A DNA stretch of 64,000 bases, from positions 9,114,001-9,178,000 of the forward strand of contig CP075496.1 of NCBI GenBank assembly GCA_021613535.1, in the 5' to 3' direction. Positions 13,919-24,416 of the stretch are shown here, piece after piece; within the stretch, counting starts at the first letter, position 1; every line of letters begins with the position of its first letter. The notes beneath the pieces were generated by a model, which saw nothing but the letters and a program-made list of their open reading frames with translations, had not been told where the DNA came from and ran no database searches. Both the position numbers and the translations under genes were made by a program. Source of the stretch: Adineta vaga (lineage: Eukaryota; Rotifera).

Positions 13919-14708
13919 ATGTACAGTTTTGTTATATGGTGTCTTTTACGTCAAATTATAATTAGTATAACAACTGTTTCATCATCATCAGTTGATCTAT
14001 ATCAAATTGAAGGAAAAATTATCTTTCCAATTCGTGGAGATGGTATTCATCATATTCGTATATTAGTTGATGAAGGTCAATATGTTGGTATACCTCGAAT
14101 TGATGGTACCTTTGTCATTACTGGTAAAACATATCAATTAAGAAAATTATATACTTATAAATAAAATATTCTATAATTCTTTTTGTTTTGTTTATTTGTT
14201 AGGCATATCTAGTGGTTCTTACATTGTTTCAGTAATCTCACCAATTTACATTTTCAAATCTATCCGGGTCGATATAAATACTAAAGGAAAAATTCGTGCG
14301 CGTGAAGTTGACTTTATTCAACCAGACAAAATCGTTCCATTAAAATATCCACTTCATTTCGAAGTACAGGAACATAAAAATTATTTTCAAAAGCGTGAAA
14401 GTTATAAGTGGACTGATCTCATTTTAAATCCTACATTTCTTGTCATCATCGTCGGAGTACCTCTATTTCTCTTCATAATCAAAACGATGCCACAAGGAGA
14501 AGAATTTCAACCAATGTTACAACAAACTCAAGATATTTTTCAGCCAAATCTACAAATGCCTGATATCACTGATCTATTTATTCGGCTCTTTGGTGCTCCT
14601 CAAAGACGACGATCCGTCAATCAAGACTCAAATACACAAAATGCAACGACTTCCGCAGGTACATCTGCAAAAATAAACTCGAAACGCAAACACAAACGAA
14701 AATCTTGA
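13919..14708 (+). CDS. EMC7: ER membrane protein complex subunit 7
   Basis: Component of the ER membrane protein complex, which inserts tail-anchored and multipass proteins. Exons are 13919-14123 and 14203-14708 with a 79 bp intron, giving 236 aa (human protein about 242). A signal peptide covers residues 1-24. The lumenal beta-sandwich has QIEGKIIFP, IRILVDEGQYVGIPRIDGTF, GSYIVSVISPIY and RVDINTKGKIRAR. KRESYKWTDLILNPTFLVII leads into one TM segment (about residues 155-175), followed by a cytosolic tail with MPDITDLFIRLFG and a basic end. Every family landmark is in order. An AATAAA signal lies at 14789. Confidence 0.95.
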
Positions 14709-15526
14709 ATTTCTAAATTTATACGTCTTTCTTTTTAATTGTATATTTCTATTGACTAAAATTCAATAAGTATCTAATCTTTACCTCTAATAAAATGAAT
14801 CCAAATCAAAAATTGTTCACAATGCTTTTTCTAAATTTCAAATTCTGTTAGAGACAATTTGTCAACGATTATTTCTATTTGTTGCTTTTCCAGTGATCAT
14901 TGATGCTTTTTTGCATATAACAGATTAATTAATTCGAACTTAAATTAAATTAAGTTAGTTTTGTGTCCACAACCGTATCTTTATCATCCTTTTCAAGGAA
15001 TTTTTTTGTTTTGCAATTAGAAATATGAATGTCTTGTAATGAAATGTGATCCAGACACGCATTTCTACAAGATTTTTTTTCTCAAATTCCACGCAAAATC
15101 ATACAATATCAACTTACAAAAAGTTTTCAAAGCATCTTTCTTCCGATTGCTCCAAAAAGGAATCACCTAAGCATATTTTCATTTTTTTTTTGAATCTCCT
15201 TTTACATCTATGCATACATATATATCGATTACCTTAAAACTGTGTTTTCTTAAGCTATTCTTTCAAATTCAAAAATTTGATCTTCACTCCTCCGCAGTTT
15301 TTTTCTCTCTTAGTCAAATATCGTACGAGGAAGTAGCCGCTACTATAAATTAACAGGTAATAACGATGAAAAACATGCGTTATTCATTTCAACAGTACAG
15401 AATCGTTATACTATCTCTTTGTTGGTAAGTCAAAATTATTTTTAGAGAATCCATATGAGAAAAACTCGAATACTTCATAGTTTTCAAGATCTTTAATGAT
15501 CATGAAAATTCTTCTAACATCTCTAA
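14709..15526. other. Intergenic; possible first exon of the DUF4476 gene at 15366
   Basis: No independent gene seen. An ATG at 15366 opens a short hydrophobic frame ending at a good donor (GTAAGT at 15425), which could be a signal-peptide exon for the following gene. The reading phase does not match the obvious acceptor at 15569, so I did not join them. Confidence 0.35.
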
Positions 15527-15874
15527 GTGAGAATGTCATCTATGGCATTGAATGTTCTTTTTATAATAGATTTGTTCGCAATGGATTCAGCGTCTTTCAA
15601 CAATTTGATTAGTTCGGTAGAAGAAGCTAGCTTTGATGACGACAAGGTTAGTACAATTTTATCAACGATTCAATCAGTTGGTCGTATATCACCACAACAA
15701 GTCGTTCAACTAATGGGATTGATTTCGTTTGAAGATGGCCAACTGAAAGTAGCAAAACAAGCCTATCGCGCTGTTTCTAGAGAATATCGTGGTTCTTACG
15801 CAAGTGTTGTCGGTAAAGCGCTATCGTTTAGTGATGCAAAAGCTGAATTGAATGAATATATCCGTCAATTTTGA
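15527..15874 (+). CDS. DUF4476 domain protein (start uncertain)
   Basis: The frame encodes FNNLISSVEEASFDDDKVS, IQSVGRISPQQVVQLMGLIS, KVAKQAYRAVSREYRGSYAS and FSDAKAELNEYI, the alpha-helical DUF4476 pattern found near the C-terminus of many animal and bacterial proteins. Its role is unknown. The start is unsettled: the ATG at 15527 gives 115 aa, but the sequence up to TTTATAATAG at about 15570 looks like an intron end, so residues before LFAMDSASF may be intronic and the real 5' end may lie in an upstream exon. An AATAAA lies at 15943. Confidence 0.7.
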   Translation: MRMSSMALNVLFIIDLFAMDSASFNNLISSVEEASFDDDKVSTILSTIQSVGRISPQQVVQLMGLISFEDGQLKVAKQAYRAVSREYRGSYASVVGKALSFSDAKAELNEYIRQF

Positions 15875-16026
15875 TAGAAATTAATGACTACGAAACTGTC
15901 TCATTTTCGTATTTTAATCTAGAACTTTATAAAATTTTATTCAATAAATTAAATATGCAGGACTTTTCATGATTGACTTCATTTCGCCTGGCAATATTCG
16001 GTAGCGAAAAAGTTTGATTACCATCT

Positions 16027-17370
16027 TCATGTTGGAATAATTTTCATTTTTTTCAATCGATCAAAACATTGACTATAAGACTCCGCTGTATCAATTGTCG
16101 TTGTCCATCCATAGCTTCGAGCTTTAGTTAAATCACCTTCCGTGTTGTATGGAATACTGAACAGATAATCTAAAGGAAAATAAATAAACTGTATTATTTA
16201 CTATTTAAAAGTTTGTTTGTTAACATACGAGTAAATAACCAATTAGCATAATCAAAAGATGCTTTGTCCAGATTATATCGTTGAATAATTTGATCCCATA
16301 CAGTTTTACTTTGCGTCATGTATTCGTAAAAGTTTAATTGTGATTCCATTTTATTTTCTGAAAATTTTTGTTCATGGTGTTCAAAACCAAAATATCTAAA
16401 ATTAATTGTGTTTTTCGATGAAAACAATCAGTTTGCGTATACAATTTTTTCGTTACTTTTCAAATTTTGGCCATAATGTTCGAAATTGAACTTTATCGCC
16501 ATTATGAATATTAAATATTTGATTTGCTGTTTGATCATTTGTCGATGCCCATAATTGAAAATGAGAATTATTCGATGAACTCGAATGATCAAGTACAACA
16601 TCCCAAGCAAGTTCATTTCCTGGGAAAAGAAGTGGTTCGCCTTTTTCTTTTTGAACACTAGCATAGATTGCCAAACTTATAGCAAAATTCAACATATTTC
16701 CTATAATGACGTACAGCAAAGAATCAATTCCTCTGACAAATATCTATACCTTTCGATACACCAATGATTAGATTTGGACGTGTAATACTATAATTCCATT
16801 TATTTTTGGTAGCATATTCTTTAATAAGATCTTCTTGAGTATAATAGAAATTTACACCTTCATGACGAGCTGCATCTTCAATGAATGGCTGTGCAGCCAT
16901 GTATTGTGGACCTTTGTGTACACCATAATACTATAACGAGAGAAAAACTGATTGAATTGTGTAAAGACACCCACACCCGATTTCCTTACTTTATATCCTG
17001 TTTGTAATGAAACACATTTAACATTCTTACCGGCTACTTTTTCTGTAGCATCAAGAGCTTTTTGTAAGAGTATTTTATTAATATTATCTTGTTCGATTTC
17101 ATCCATTTTTGGAACGTGTGCATAATAAAACATATGCGTGATTGTATGACCATCTGCCTTAATTAATTCAGTGACAATTTCATCGATACCAGCTTCAATA
17201 AGATCAATTGAAATAAAATAAATACGCTTATCTTCAATATCGAATTGCATCTTTCGTCGAGATATACATATAATTTTGCTAAATGCACTAAGTGATTGTT
17301 CGATGAGTGCATCGATCATTCCTGTTCCTGATATTCCATTAGCACCCCATACACAAGCAACATTAGCCAT
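16027..17370 (-). CDS. PRISE-family NADPH enone reductase (progesterone 5-beta-reductase/iridoid synthase-like)
   Basis: Atypical short-chain dehydrogenase that reduces activated C=C bonds of enones with NADPH. Exons on the minus strand are 17370-16990, 16930-16750, 16700-16457, 16395-16229 and 16169-16027; introns are 49-61 bp, and the spliced frame is exactly 1116 nt (371 aa, family norm 350-390). Diagnostic motifs: nucleotide-binding VWGANGISGTGM, ICISRRK, LQTGYKYYG (catalytic Lys position), NFYYTQEDLI (catalytic Tyr position), WNYSITRPNLIIGVSKGNML and EPLLFPGNELAW. Both catalytic residues of the plant enzymes are kept. The family is known from plants, fungi and bacteria; its presence here in an intron-rich gene is notable. 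Confidence 0.9.
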
Positions 17371-17599
17371 TGTTGATGTACACGTATCTGCTATTCTTCG
17401 AAATATTGAATAATGTGTTTTATGTTGAGAGTAAAACACTACAAAAAAAAGATAAAATAAACGCAACTATCTAGATGAAATACCAGATGCAAGTATTGTA
17501 TGTTTTAAGTAAGAAGTAACAACCAATGATACTTTCGTCTGCTTACATTTTAGTTCTCTAGATAAGCACTGCCATCTTCACACATATTTTTAATAGTTT

Positions 17600-18478
17600 A
17601 TGATTCATACATTGATGTTATTGCACAATGCTATCTATACTTTGCTGTTTTTATCATGCCTTATAAAACAAACTAAGATTTTCATTTTCGACAATGTCAG
17701 TGAAATGTTATGGCAAACGATTTCATTATATGCATCAGAAAACTTGACTACTTTAACTTTAATAAGTTCATGTGGTTTTTCAGAACTTTAACAAGTTTTA
17801 TCAATACCTTTCCATTGCTATACACTCCATTTTGCCCGAATTAAGAAAAATATTTGAAATACTGACGAATCTTAGAGAATTAAAATTATATCGATGATAT
17901 CTATTCGAAATCCCGAAGAGATTGATCATTTTAAAAGTTCCAATATCTTTACAAAAACTTCATTTAGAATATGGAAACTATCGAAAGTTTGGTACTCGAC
18001 CAGATATGAATACAATTAAACTTTTTTCTAAATGTATTCAAACATCAACTTCGTTCATACACATTATCGTCCGGATCCTCGATTGTTTTCGTATGATGAC
18101 AGTATATCCGGAAATGGATATAATTTTAACACTCTTCCACAACCTCATTTTTTTGACAAAATGTCCGATCGAACAAAATGAAAATGCTCATGTACTCAAG
18201 ATTTATTTCTTGAAGAATTCACTGATAGTACAACATTACATTATATTCCCGAAAATCAACTTTAAACTCTGCGCATTTCGATTTCACAGTTATCTGTTAA
18301 CATTCAATTGGTCCATTTGAAAGTGGTATTCATTGATGATGCTCTTGAAAATATCATACAAGATGAAGCAGAGACAGTTTCAGAACTTATGAACATATCA
18401 ACAAAGCTGGATACATTGACTGTCTTCAACATAGATATCGAAATTATAGATTCGACACAGTATATTAGAATTTATTAG
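17600..18478 (+). pseudogene. Decayed leucine-rich-repeat-like locus
   Basis: Coding-like fragments occur in shifting + frames with stops between them. They include NLTTLTLISSCGFSEL near 17745-17790, LRELKLYR near 17875, SLQKLHLEYGNYRKFGTRPD near 17945-18005, and near 18265-18478 a frame reading SVNIQLVHLKVVFIDDALEN and STKLDTLTVFNIDIEI. The spacing of Leu at xLxxLxL positions resembles the irregular LRRs of F-box proteins common in bdelloids. No single frame spans the region, so it is called a pseudogene. The family assignment is tentative. Confidence 0.4.
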
Positions 18479-19417
18479 TTACATGGGTCGAACAATATTT
18501 ATAGTCGCGTTTCTTTTACGACATATTCGTTTTCCTATCCATTGGACAAATCGAGGTAATTGTCCAATACAAATCCAAGGAAGAAATATACACATAAAAT
18601 ACACCAAATCAAGTGCATAATTTCTTTGAAAATCGATTGCAAAATTAGGATCAATAGTTTGTTGTATAAGTGCAATTACAAGACCAGGTAACCATGCAAC
18701 TAAAAATAGCATCGATACAGCAAGAAGTTGTAATGTAATTCGTCTTTGCTTTCGCCAAGTAATATGTTGTTGATGACGACGTTTTTGTTTGATTACTCGT
18801 ATTATAAGTGATACATTTCCTAATATGATGATAAGTGTTGGCATACCATTATGTGCTGCCCAATCAAATGTAGACAATGTTTTACTGTATACTAAATGAC
18901 AATTAGCAAAGCCACAAACATTTGATGAATAATCCCATTGAAGACCATCACATGGATAAAAAACAATAAGAACCATATAAAGTATAAATGGATAGACAAA
19001 ACATAACAAGAGAGGAACATAATACAATAACCAACGAGTAATCCGTTTACGAAATATAGAATCATGAAAAATTAATATATGTCGTTGAATAGTAATCACT
19101 ACTACAAGAAGAGCAGTAATAACATCAAGCATATATTCAAAAAATGTCCACCATGTACAGTATGCTGATGTTGCTGGATTGACATGACCGATATAATAAA
19201 AATAGATAGGCATTGGTAGATCACATGTTAATTGAATGAAATTGTTACCTAATAATAATAGTATTGCTTGATGACGTATATCACGTAACAATGCACGATG
19301 TGTTAAGAAAAACCAAAAGATTAAAAGAGAAATAGCTATTCCAAAAATTTGAAATGTTAATAAGAAGATAAATTTAATACGATAAAGAGTTGCTAAACTA
19401 TCATGTCTTGTTTCCAT
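18479..19417 (-). CDS. Rhodopsin-like GPCR, intronless, with QRH at the DRY site
   Basis: 312 aa in one exon with seven hydrophobic segments. TM1 is around FLLTFQIFGIAISLLIFWFF, TM2 around AILLLLGNNFIQLTCDLP, TM3 ends in VVVITIQRHILIFH, TM6 is around LLAVSMLFLVAWLPGLVIAL, and TM7 around LVYFMCIFLPWICIGQLPRF. The Cys before TM3 (YCTWW) and one of the Cys in loop 2 (CDGLQWDYSSNVCGF) could form the usual disulfide. DRY is replaced by QRH and NPxxY is not recognisable, features of lineage-specific orphan receptors, so coupling is unclear. It is of a different type from the receptor at 10629-11721, which has introns. Confidence 0.85.
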   Translation of the reverse strand: METRHDSLATLYRIKFIFLLTFQIFGIAISLLIFWFFLTHRALLRDIRHQAILLLLGNNFIQLTCDLPMPIYFYYIGHVNPATSAYCTWWTFFEYMLDVITALLVVVITIQRHILIFHDSIFRKRITRWLLYYVPLLLCFVYPFILYMVLIVFYPCDGLQWDYSSNVCGFANCHLVYSKTLSTFDWAAHNGMPTLIIILGNVSLIIRVIKQKRRHQQHITWRKQRRITLQLLAVSMLFLVAWLPGLVIALIQQTIDPNFAIDFQRNYALDLVYFMCIFLPWICIGQLPRFVQWIGKRICRKRNATINIVRPM

Positions 19418-20429
19418 CTTATTGGAAAATATCTTTCGGACTATGAACTGAAGTCACAAAATGGTAAAAATTACCATAAAAGAATATAATATTTATATCT
19501 ATTATTGATGAAATATCGAAAAGAAAGTTTCATTACAATTAAAGTTCTATATATAAACTAACAAAAGAGAGAAACGATGCATAATCAAAAATCTCTGACT
19601 CAGTTATCTGATAAGTAGCATCTATAATGTATGAATATGTGTTTAATATACCGATAACAAGAAAGTAGATCGTTGCGTGTGAAAAACGTTTCTAATAGAA
19701 ATCTAAAATGTTCTCCGGTAAAAGACAAACCATCTCTTAATATAAAAAAAAGATTTTCTTTCTATGTGTCATATATGAAATGATTATAAGCTGATTAAAC
19801 GAAAAAAAGGATTATTATTTAAATAGACGAACATATCACAATATGACCCGTAGTAGGCTCCTTCTAGACAAACCTTTAATCCTTTCGAATCATATGACAG
19901 TGATGTTATAATTAAGCATCATACAATAATATGATCAGATGCTTCGCATTAAGTGTACATTAGTTAGTTATACAGAAATAACGGATGTACGAATTTCTTT
20001 TACATAAAAAGTACGTGATTTTATCAACATTACCTTGATGACGAACTTTGTGAATAAAGTCATGAGCAATTAATAAATAATTATCTGAAAAGAAATATAA
20101 TAATAATATCATCCATTACATGCATGCCTTTATACACTGATTATTCTTAAATAGATTCTTTCATGATACAATATCAGTGGGCATTATAGATTGCTTTGAA
20201 TCTTCATCTAGAAGGCGTTCATGTGCATTTTTTGACATTTTGCATCAGAGGAAACATGTATCGTTCATGAAAATTGTCCTTCTACCATGAACAGTGTACT
20301 TACTAGAAAATAAGACGAAATGCTATTATATTTATTCATTTCAAGTAAAATCTTTAAAAACTAATTTATTTTATATAAGAAAATAGATTTCGCAAACAAA
20401 ATATGTTACCATATCAGTGATTACATATT
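19418..20429. other. Intergenic with one possible orphan exon
   Basis: AT-rich, no ORF. It contains a splice-flanked 51-nt open segment on the minus strand at 20034-20084 (listed separately). Nothing else is recognised. Confidence 0.4.
20034..20084 (-). other. Candidate orphan exon (17 codons)
   Basis: On the minus strand a pyrimidine-containing acceptor (TTTCTTTTCAG) precedes a 51-nt open segment that reads LLIAHDFIHKVRH in its middle, followed at once by a GTAATG donor. Length is a multiple of three. No partner exons were found, so it is either an exon relic or chance. Confidence 0.2.
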
Positions 20430-23400
20430 CTATATTTCGTTTAAACTTAATCGTTGTATAATAGATTCTAATTTCTGTCGATCTTGATGTGAAATAGTTG
20501 AACATTGTGTATAGATAATCGATGCTCGTTTGTAATATTCAAGTGCAATTTTATATTCTTTTGAATATTCAAAACAATTACCAATATTGAATAAACTTTT
20601 TCCTAAATCCTGATGATCAAATGATAATGTTCTTTCACGTATAAGAAAACATTTGAATTCATACATTAAAGCAAGTTTATATTCATTTCTTGCACGTTGT
20701 ACTTCACTTAAATATGAAAGTGTATCTAATATTGCTGAATGTTCTGAATTCAAATTCATTTCTCGAATTTGTAAACATTTTTCATAATATTCAATAGCAT
20801 GTACATAATCTAATTTAATAAAACAAATAAAACCTATCCATTGTAAATAACGTGCTATTTGAATATGATTATTTGGATAATAATCTTGATAAATAGTCAA
20901 TGCTCGTTTGTAAAAATCAAATGATTCATCATATTTACCTTGACGACTTAAACTACTTCCAATAAAACTAAGTATATTGGCAATATTTGAATGATGTAAT
21001 GGATAATATTTTTCATAGATATCTAATTGTTTTCGATAATACTCGACAGCTTCATCATATCTTCCTTGACTATTACGAATATTTCCCATATAATGAAAAC
21101 TATCAGCAATATTCATATAACCCGATGGATAATGTCGTTGTCGAATATCTAATGCATTTTGTTCATATTCAAATGCTTGATCATATTTTTCCTGATGATT
21201 TAAACTAGTTCCAATATTGCTAAGAATTGTTGCTATATCTGAATAACGAAATGATGAATTTGTTTCATAAATATCTAATGCTTTCTTATATAAATCAATA
21301 GCTTCATCATATTTTCCTTCACTACTTCGAATATTACCCATATAATTCAAACTAAGAGCCATATGTGCGTTATCTGAATCGTAATATTTCTTTTGAATTT
21401 TTAATGCTTTTTCATGATGTTTAAAAGCTTCATCACATTTACCAAGACGATATAAAATTTTACCAATATCATTTAAACTTGTTGCATAACTAATATGATC
21501 CGATGAATGATATGTTTCATAGATAATCATAGCACGTCGATGATAATCAAGTGCTTCTTCATTATTTTTCTGATTACTTAGAATATTTCCAATATTACTT
21601 AAACTATGAGCAATATTGACATTATCCGATGAATAATACGTCTTTTGCATGGCTAATGCTTGTTGATAGAAAAGAAGTGCATCAGAAAACTTTCGTTGTT
21701 TATTCAAATTATCACCAATATAATTGAGATTTATTGCTAAATGACCCGAATATGTTGGATAATATATTTCTAACATTTTCAATGCTTGTCGATGATATTC
21801 CAATGCTTCTTCATACAAACGTTTTCCACGAGAAAAAATATAACCAATATTATTCAAGATACAAACATTATCTAAATGGTCGGATAGATGATATTTTTTT
21901 TGCATAAATAAAACTTGTTGATATAATTCAACAGCAAGATCATAATTTCCTTGTCCATATTTAATATTTCCAATATTACTTAAACTTGTTGCAATATCAA
22001 TATGACCATATGGATAAAATTTCTTTTGTATTAAAATTGCACGTTGAACTAAATCAAGTGCTAGATGATGTTTCTTCTTGAGATAGAGAATATTTCCAAT
22101 ACTATTATAAGTTAATGCAAGAAAAATATGATCAAATGGAAAATATTTTTCATAGATAAATTTTGCTTGTTGATGATTATTCAGCGCTGCATCATATTTA
22201 CCTTGGTCGATTAAAACTGATCCAATATTTCTTAGATTAGTTGCAATATCAATATGAAAGGATTGAAAATAATTTTCTCGAATAACTAAAGCTTGTCGAA
22301 GAAAATTCAATGCTTCACTATATTTCAATTGTTGATAATAGACAAGACCAAGATTTTCTAAACTTGTAGCAATATGTGGATGATCTGAAGATGAATAGAT
22401 TTTCTTTCGAATTGTTAATGCTTTTTGATGATATTCATACGCTTGTTCATATTTGCCTTGTAAATGTAAGATTTCTCCAATATCCGATAGAACAAATGAC
22501 AATTTGTTCATACAATTTGTCGATATCTGATCAAAATATTTTCTTGCTTGAATCCAATCTCCTTTCCATCGATGAACTTGACCAAGATTGTATTCAATCC
22601 AAGATGAATCTTCAGTATGAAAATCATTCAGTAGAGATTCAAAATATGCTTGAGATTGATCCCATTGACATCGATCACAAAGTAATCGTCCGAATATAAT
22701 TGGAATCGATAAATCTTCGAATAAACGATGGGTATCATCAAGATACTTTTGAATTAATTCTCGTCCATGATTGACAACATTCATTTCTATTAACCATAGA
22801 TTGCCTTCTTGAGAAATTCTTTCGAAATGAAACGTTGTATTGAAATGAAAAAGAATTTGTTCTTCTTTCGATGAAGAAACCGGCGCAAAGATTACATGGT
22901 CTTTTGTTTGTTGAATATTACATTTAATTTGAAAAAGAACAGGAATAGAATCATCAACAAATGATATCTGTTCACATACAAATGATCGCGAATATGAACA
23001 TAAAAGAAATCGTTTCATTGAAATAAGTTTATTTTGATTATTAATAAATTTATTCAAATTTTCTTTCGTTAAATTCATTGTTTGATAAACAATCAATGAA
23101 TTCTCATTGGATTCGACAAATTGTTGATGTTGACAAGCAAGACATTCAATTAAATCACCGAGAAAATATCTTAATGTATAAAGTTCTTTTGTATTTTCTG
23201 TTTGTAATGCTGAATCAATCATATTTCGAAGAAAAGTTTTATTTAAATACCAATCAATAGCATCTTTTGATTGATAATTCTTTTCGAAATCATGAATTAT
23301 AGAATGGAAATGATCGGCATCGATCATTTGTTGTTTTGCTTGTTCATTTCGTGATAATTGTAAAATAACATCATGTAAAAGTTGAATCCAAAGAAAATCA

Positions 23401-23855
23401 CTTGAAAATTTTGATAAATCTTTGTTGAAATATTCATCTTGATCAACAAAAGTCCAAAGATATGATTTTCGACGAAAAAAATTCAACTGATCAATGAGTG
23501 ATTCATAAAGTAAATCGAATTCTCTATAAAATCCAATTATTTTCGAATATTGAAGATACAAATATTCGGATTGATCATTTTCAGAATTAAATATAAATAT
23601 ACATTGAATTTGTTCAAGTGTATTAAGATAAGGTAAGATATGAAACGCATGTTTATTGGAAATAATCAAAAAGAGTTGATTATCTTTATGAGATTGAACA
23701 TACGTTAAACATGTATCAAGTTTCGTTTGAAAAACAACTTCATTCATCAATTGATATAAACTTGTTTTCCAACGTTCATTTTCATGATTTGGAGAATACC
23801 AAATCAATATCATCTTCTCGTTCATATCAAGTATATTTGATACTAATGTTGTCAT
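20430..23855 (-). CDS. ART-TPR protein with degenerate ART active site (predicted pseudoenzyme)
   Basis: Intact 1141-aa single exon. Residues 1-180 are the same alpha/beta N-domain as in the ART-TPR gene at 8000-10340 (MILIWYSPN ... LFLIISNKHAF ... IQCIFIFNS). Residues about 225-385 align with the ART domain, but each catalytic motif is altered: VYRG becomes VYQT (Arg to Gln), FLSTSR becomes FLLCSYSR (Ser-Thr-Ser lost), and DELEILF becomes KEEQILF (catalytic Glu to Gln). From about 395 to 1135 there are roughly 17 TPRs of 42 aa (HIATSLENLGLVYYQQLKY type), a long superhelical scaffold. No signal peptide or TM. The open frame over 3.4 kb argues for maintained function, presumably peptide binding instead of ADP-ribosylation. 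Confidence 0.9.
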   Translation of the reverse strand: MTTLVSNILDMNEKMILIWYSPNHENERWKTSLYQLMNEVVFQTKLDTCLTYVQSHKDNQLFLIISNKHAFHILPYLNTLEQIQCIFIFNSENDQSEYLYLQYSKIIGFYREFDLLYESLIDQLNFFRRKSYLWTFVDQDEYFNKDLSKFSSDFLWIQLLHDVILQLSRNEQAKQQMIDADHFHSIIHDFEKNYQSKDAIDWYLNKTFLRNMIDSALQTENTKELYTLRYFLGDLIECLACQHQQFVESNENSLIVYQTMNLTKENLNKFINNQNKLISMKRFLLCSYSRSFVCEQISFVDDSIPVLFQIKCNIQQTKDHVIFAPVSSSKEEQILFHFNTTFHFERISQEGNLWLIEMNVVNHGRELIQKYLDDTHRLFEDLSIPIIFGRLLCDRCQWDQSQAYFESLLNDFHTEDSSWIEYNLGQVHRWKGDWIQARKYFDQISTNCMNKLSFVLSDIGEILHLQGKYEQAYEYHQKALTIRKKIYSSSDHPHIATSLENLGLVYYQQLKYSEALNFLRQALVIRENYFQSFHIDIATNLRNIGSVLIDQGKYDAALNNHQQAKFIYEKYFPFDHIFLALTYNSIGNILYLKKKHHLALDLVQRAILIQKKFYPYGHIDIATSLSNIGNIKYGQGNYDLAVELYQQVLFMQKKYHLSDHLDNVCILNNIGYIFSRGKRLYEEALEYHRQALKMLEIYYPTYSGHLAINLNYIGDNLNKQRKFSDALLFYQQALAMQKTYYSSDNVNIAHSLSNIGNILSNQKNNEEALDYHRRAMIIYETYHSSDHISYATSLNDIGKILYRLGKCDEAFKHHEKALKIQKKYYDSDNAHMALSLNYMGNIRSSEGKYDEAIDLYKKALDIYETNSSFRYSDIATILSNIGTSLNHQEKYDQAFEYEQNALDIRQRHYPSGYMNIADSFHYMGNIRNSQGRYDEAVEYYRKQLDIYEKYYPLHHSNIANILSFIGSSLSRQGKYDESFDFYKRALTIYQDYYPNNHIQIARYLQWIGFICFIKLDYVHAIEYYEKCLQIREMNLNSEHSAILDTLSYLSEVQRARNEYKLALMYEFKCFLIRERTLSFDHQDLGKSLFNIGNCFEYSKEYKIALEYYKRASIIYTQCSTISHQDRQKLESIIQRLSLNEI

Positions 23856-24416
23856 TTTATTTGAAGACTACTAGACATAAAAATCATATTCGAACTAGAA
23901 AAATAAGATAGGAAGATCATCAAGGACAGATATATTTCGTCTTCTGATAAAACACACATATTTATTTTTGCTTAATATTTAAATAGAAGTGTCATGTGAA
24001 TGTTATCGAATCGTTTGTGTTAATTTTGTTATTTAAATAAAGAAAAAAACTGCAGTAAAGATCAGAAACTACTTACCAGAAAAATATTGAAGTAATAGAT
24101 GAGAATGTGTGGTTGCATTCGATCATCATTCACCTATCTTACCTTGATATAATTGAAAACAAACGTGGTCGATTTCTTTTTTTTTTATTTCTAATCAACA
24201 TGTTTGATAACATGAAAAGGAGAAGAATCACCTGTGTATCAACAACAATATCACACATGAAAAAAAATTACGGTTCTTTTTCTGTCGTTCTGTATCTCCT
24301 TTTTTTTGTTAGTTTGTGTTTACTAATATTCCTTTTTCTTGCTTCAGTCAATCTATGATTGAACAGATTATTTGATGAATATATATATATAGGAAGAATG
24401 TGAATCTCTTGAAGAT
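23856..24416. other. Intergenic; likely promoter of the minus-strand ART-TPR gene
   Basis: AT-rich with T-runs. A small + frame at 24107-24358 is hydrophobic but lacks any family signal. No other feature seen. Confidence 0.35.
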
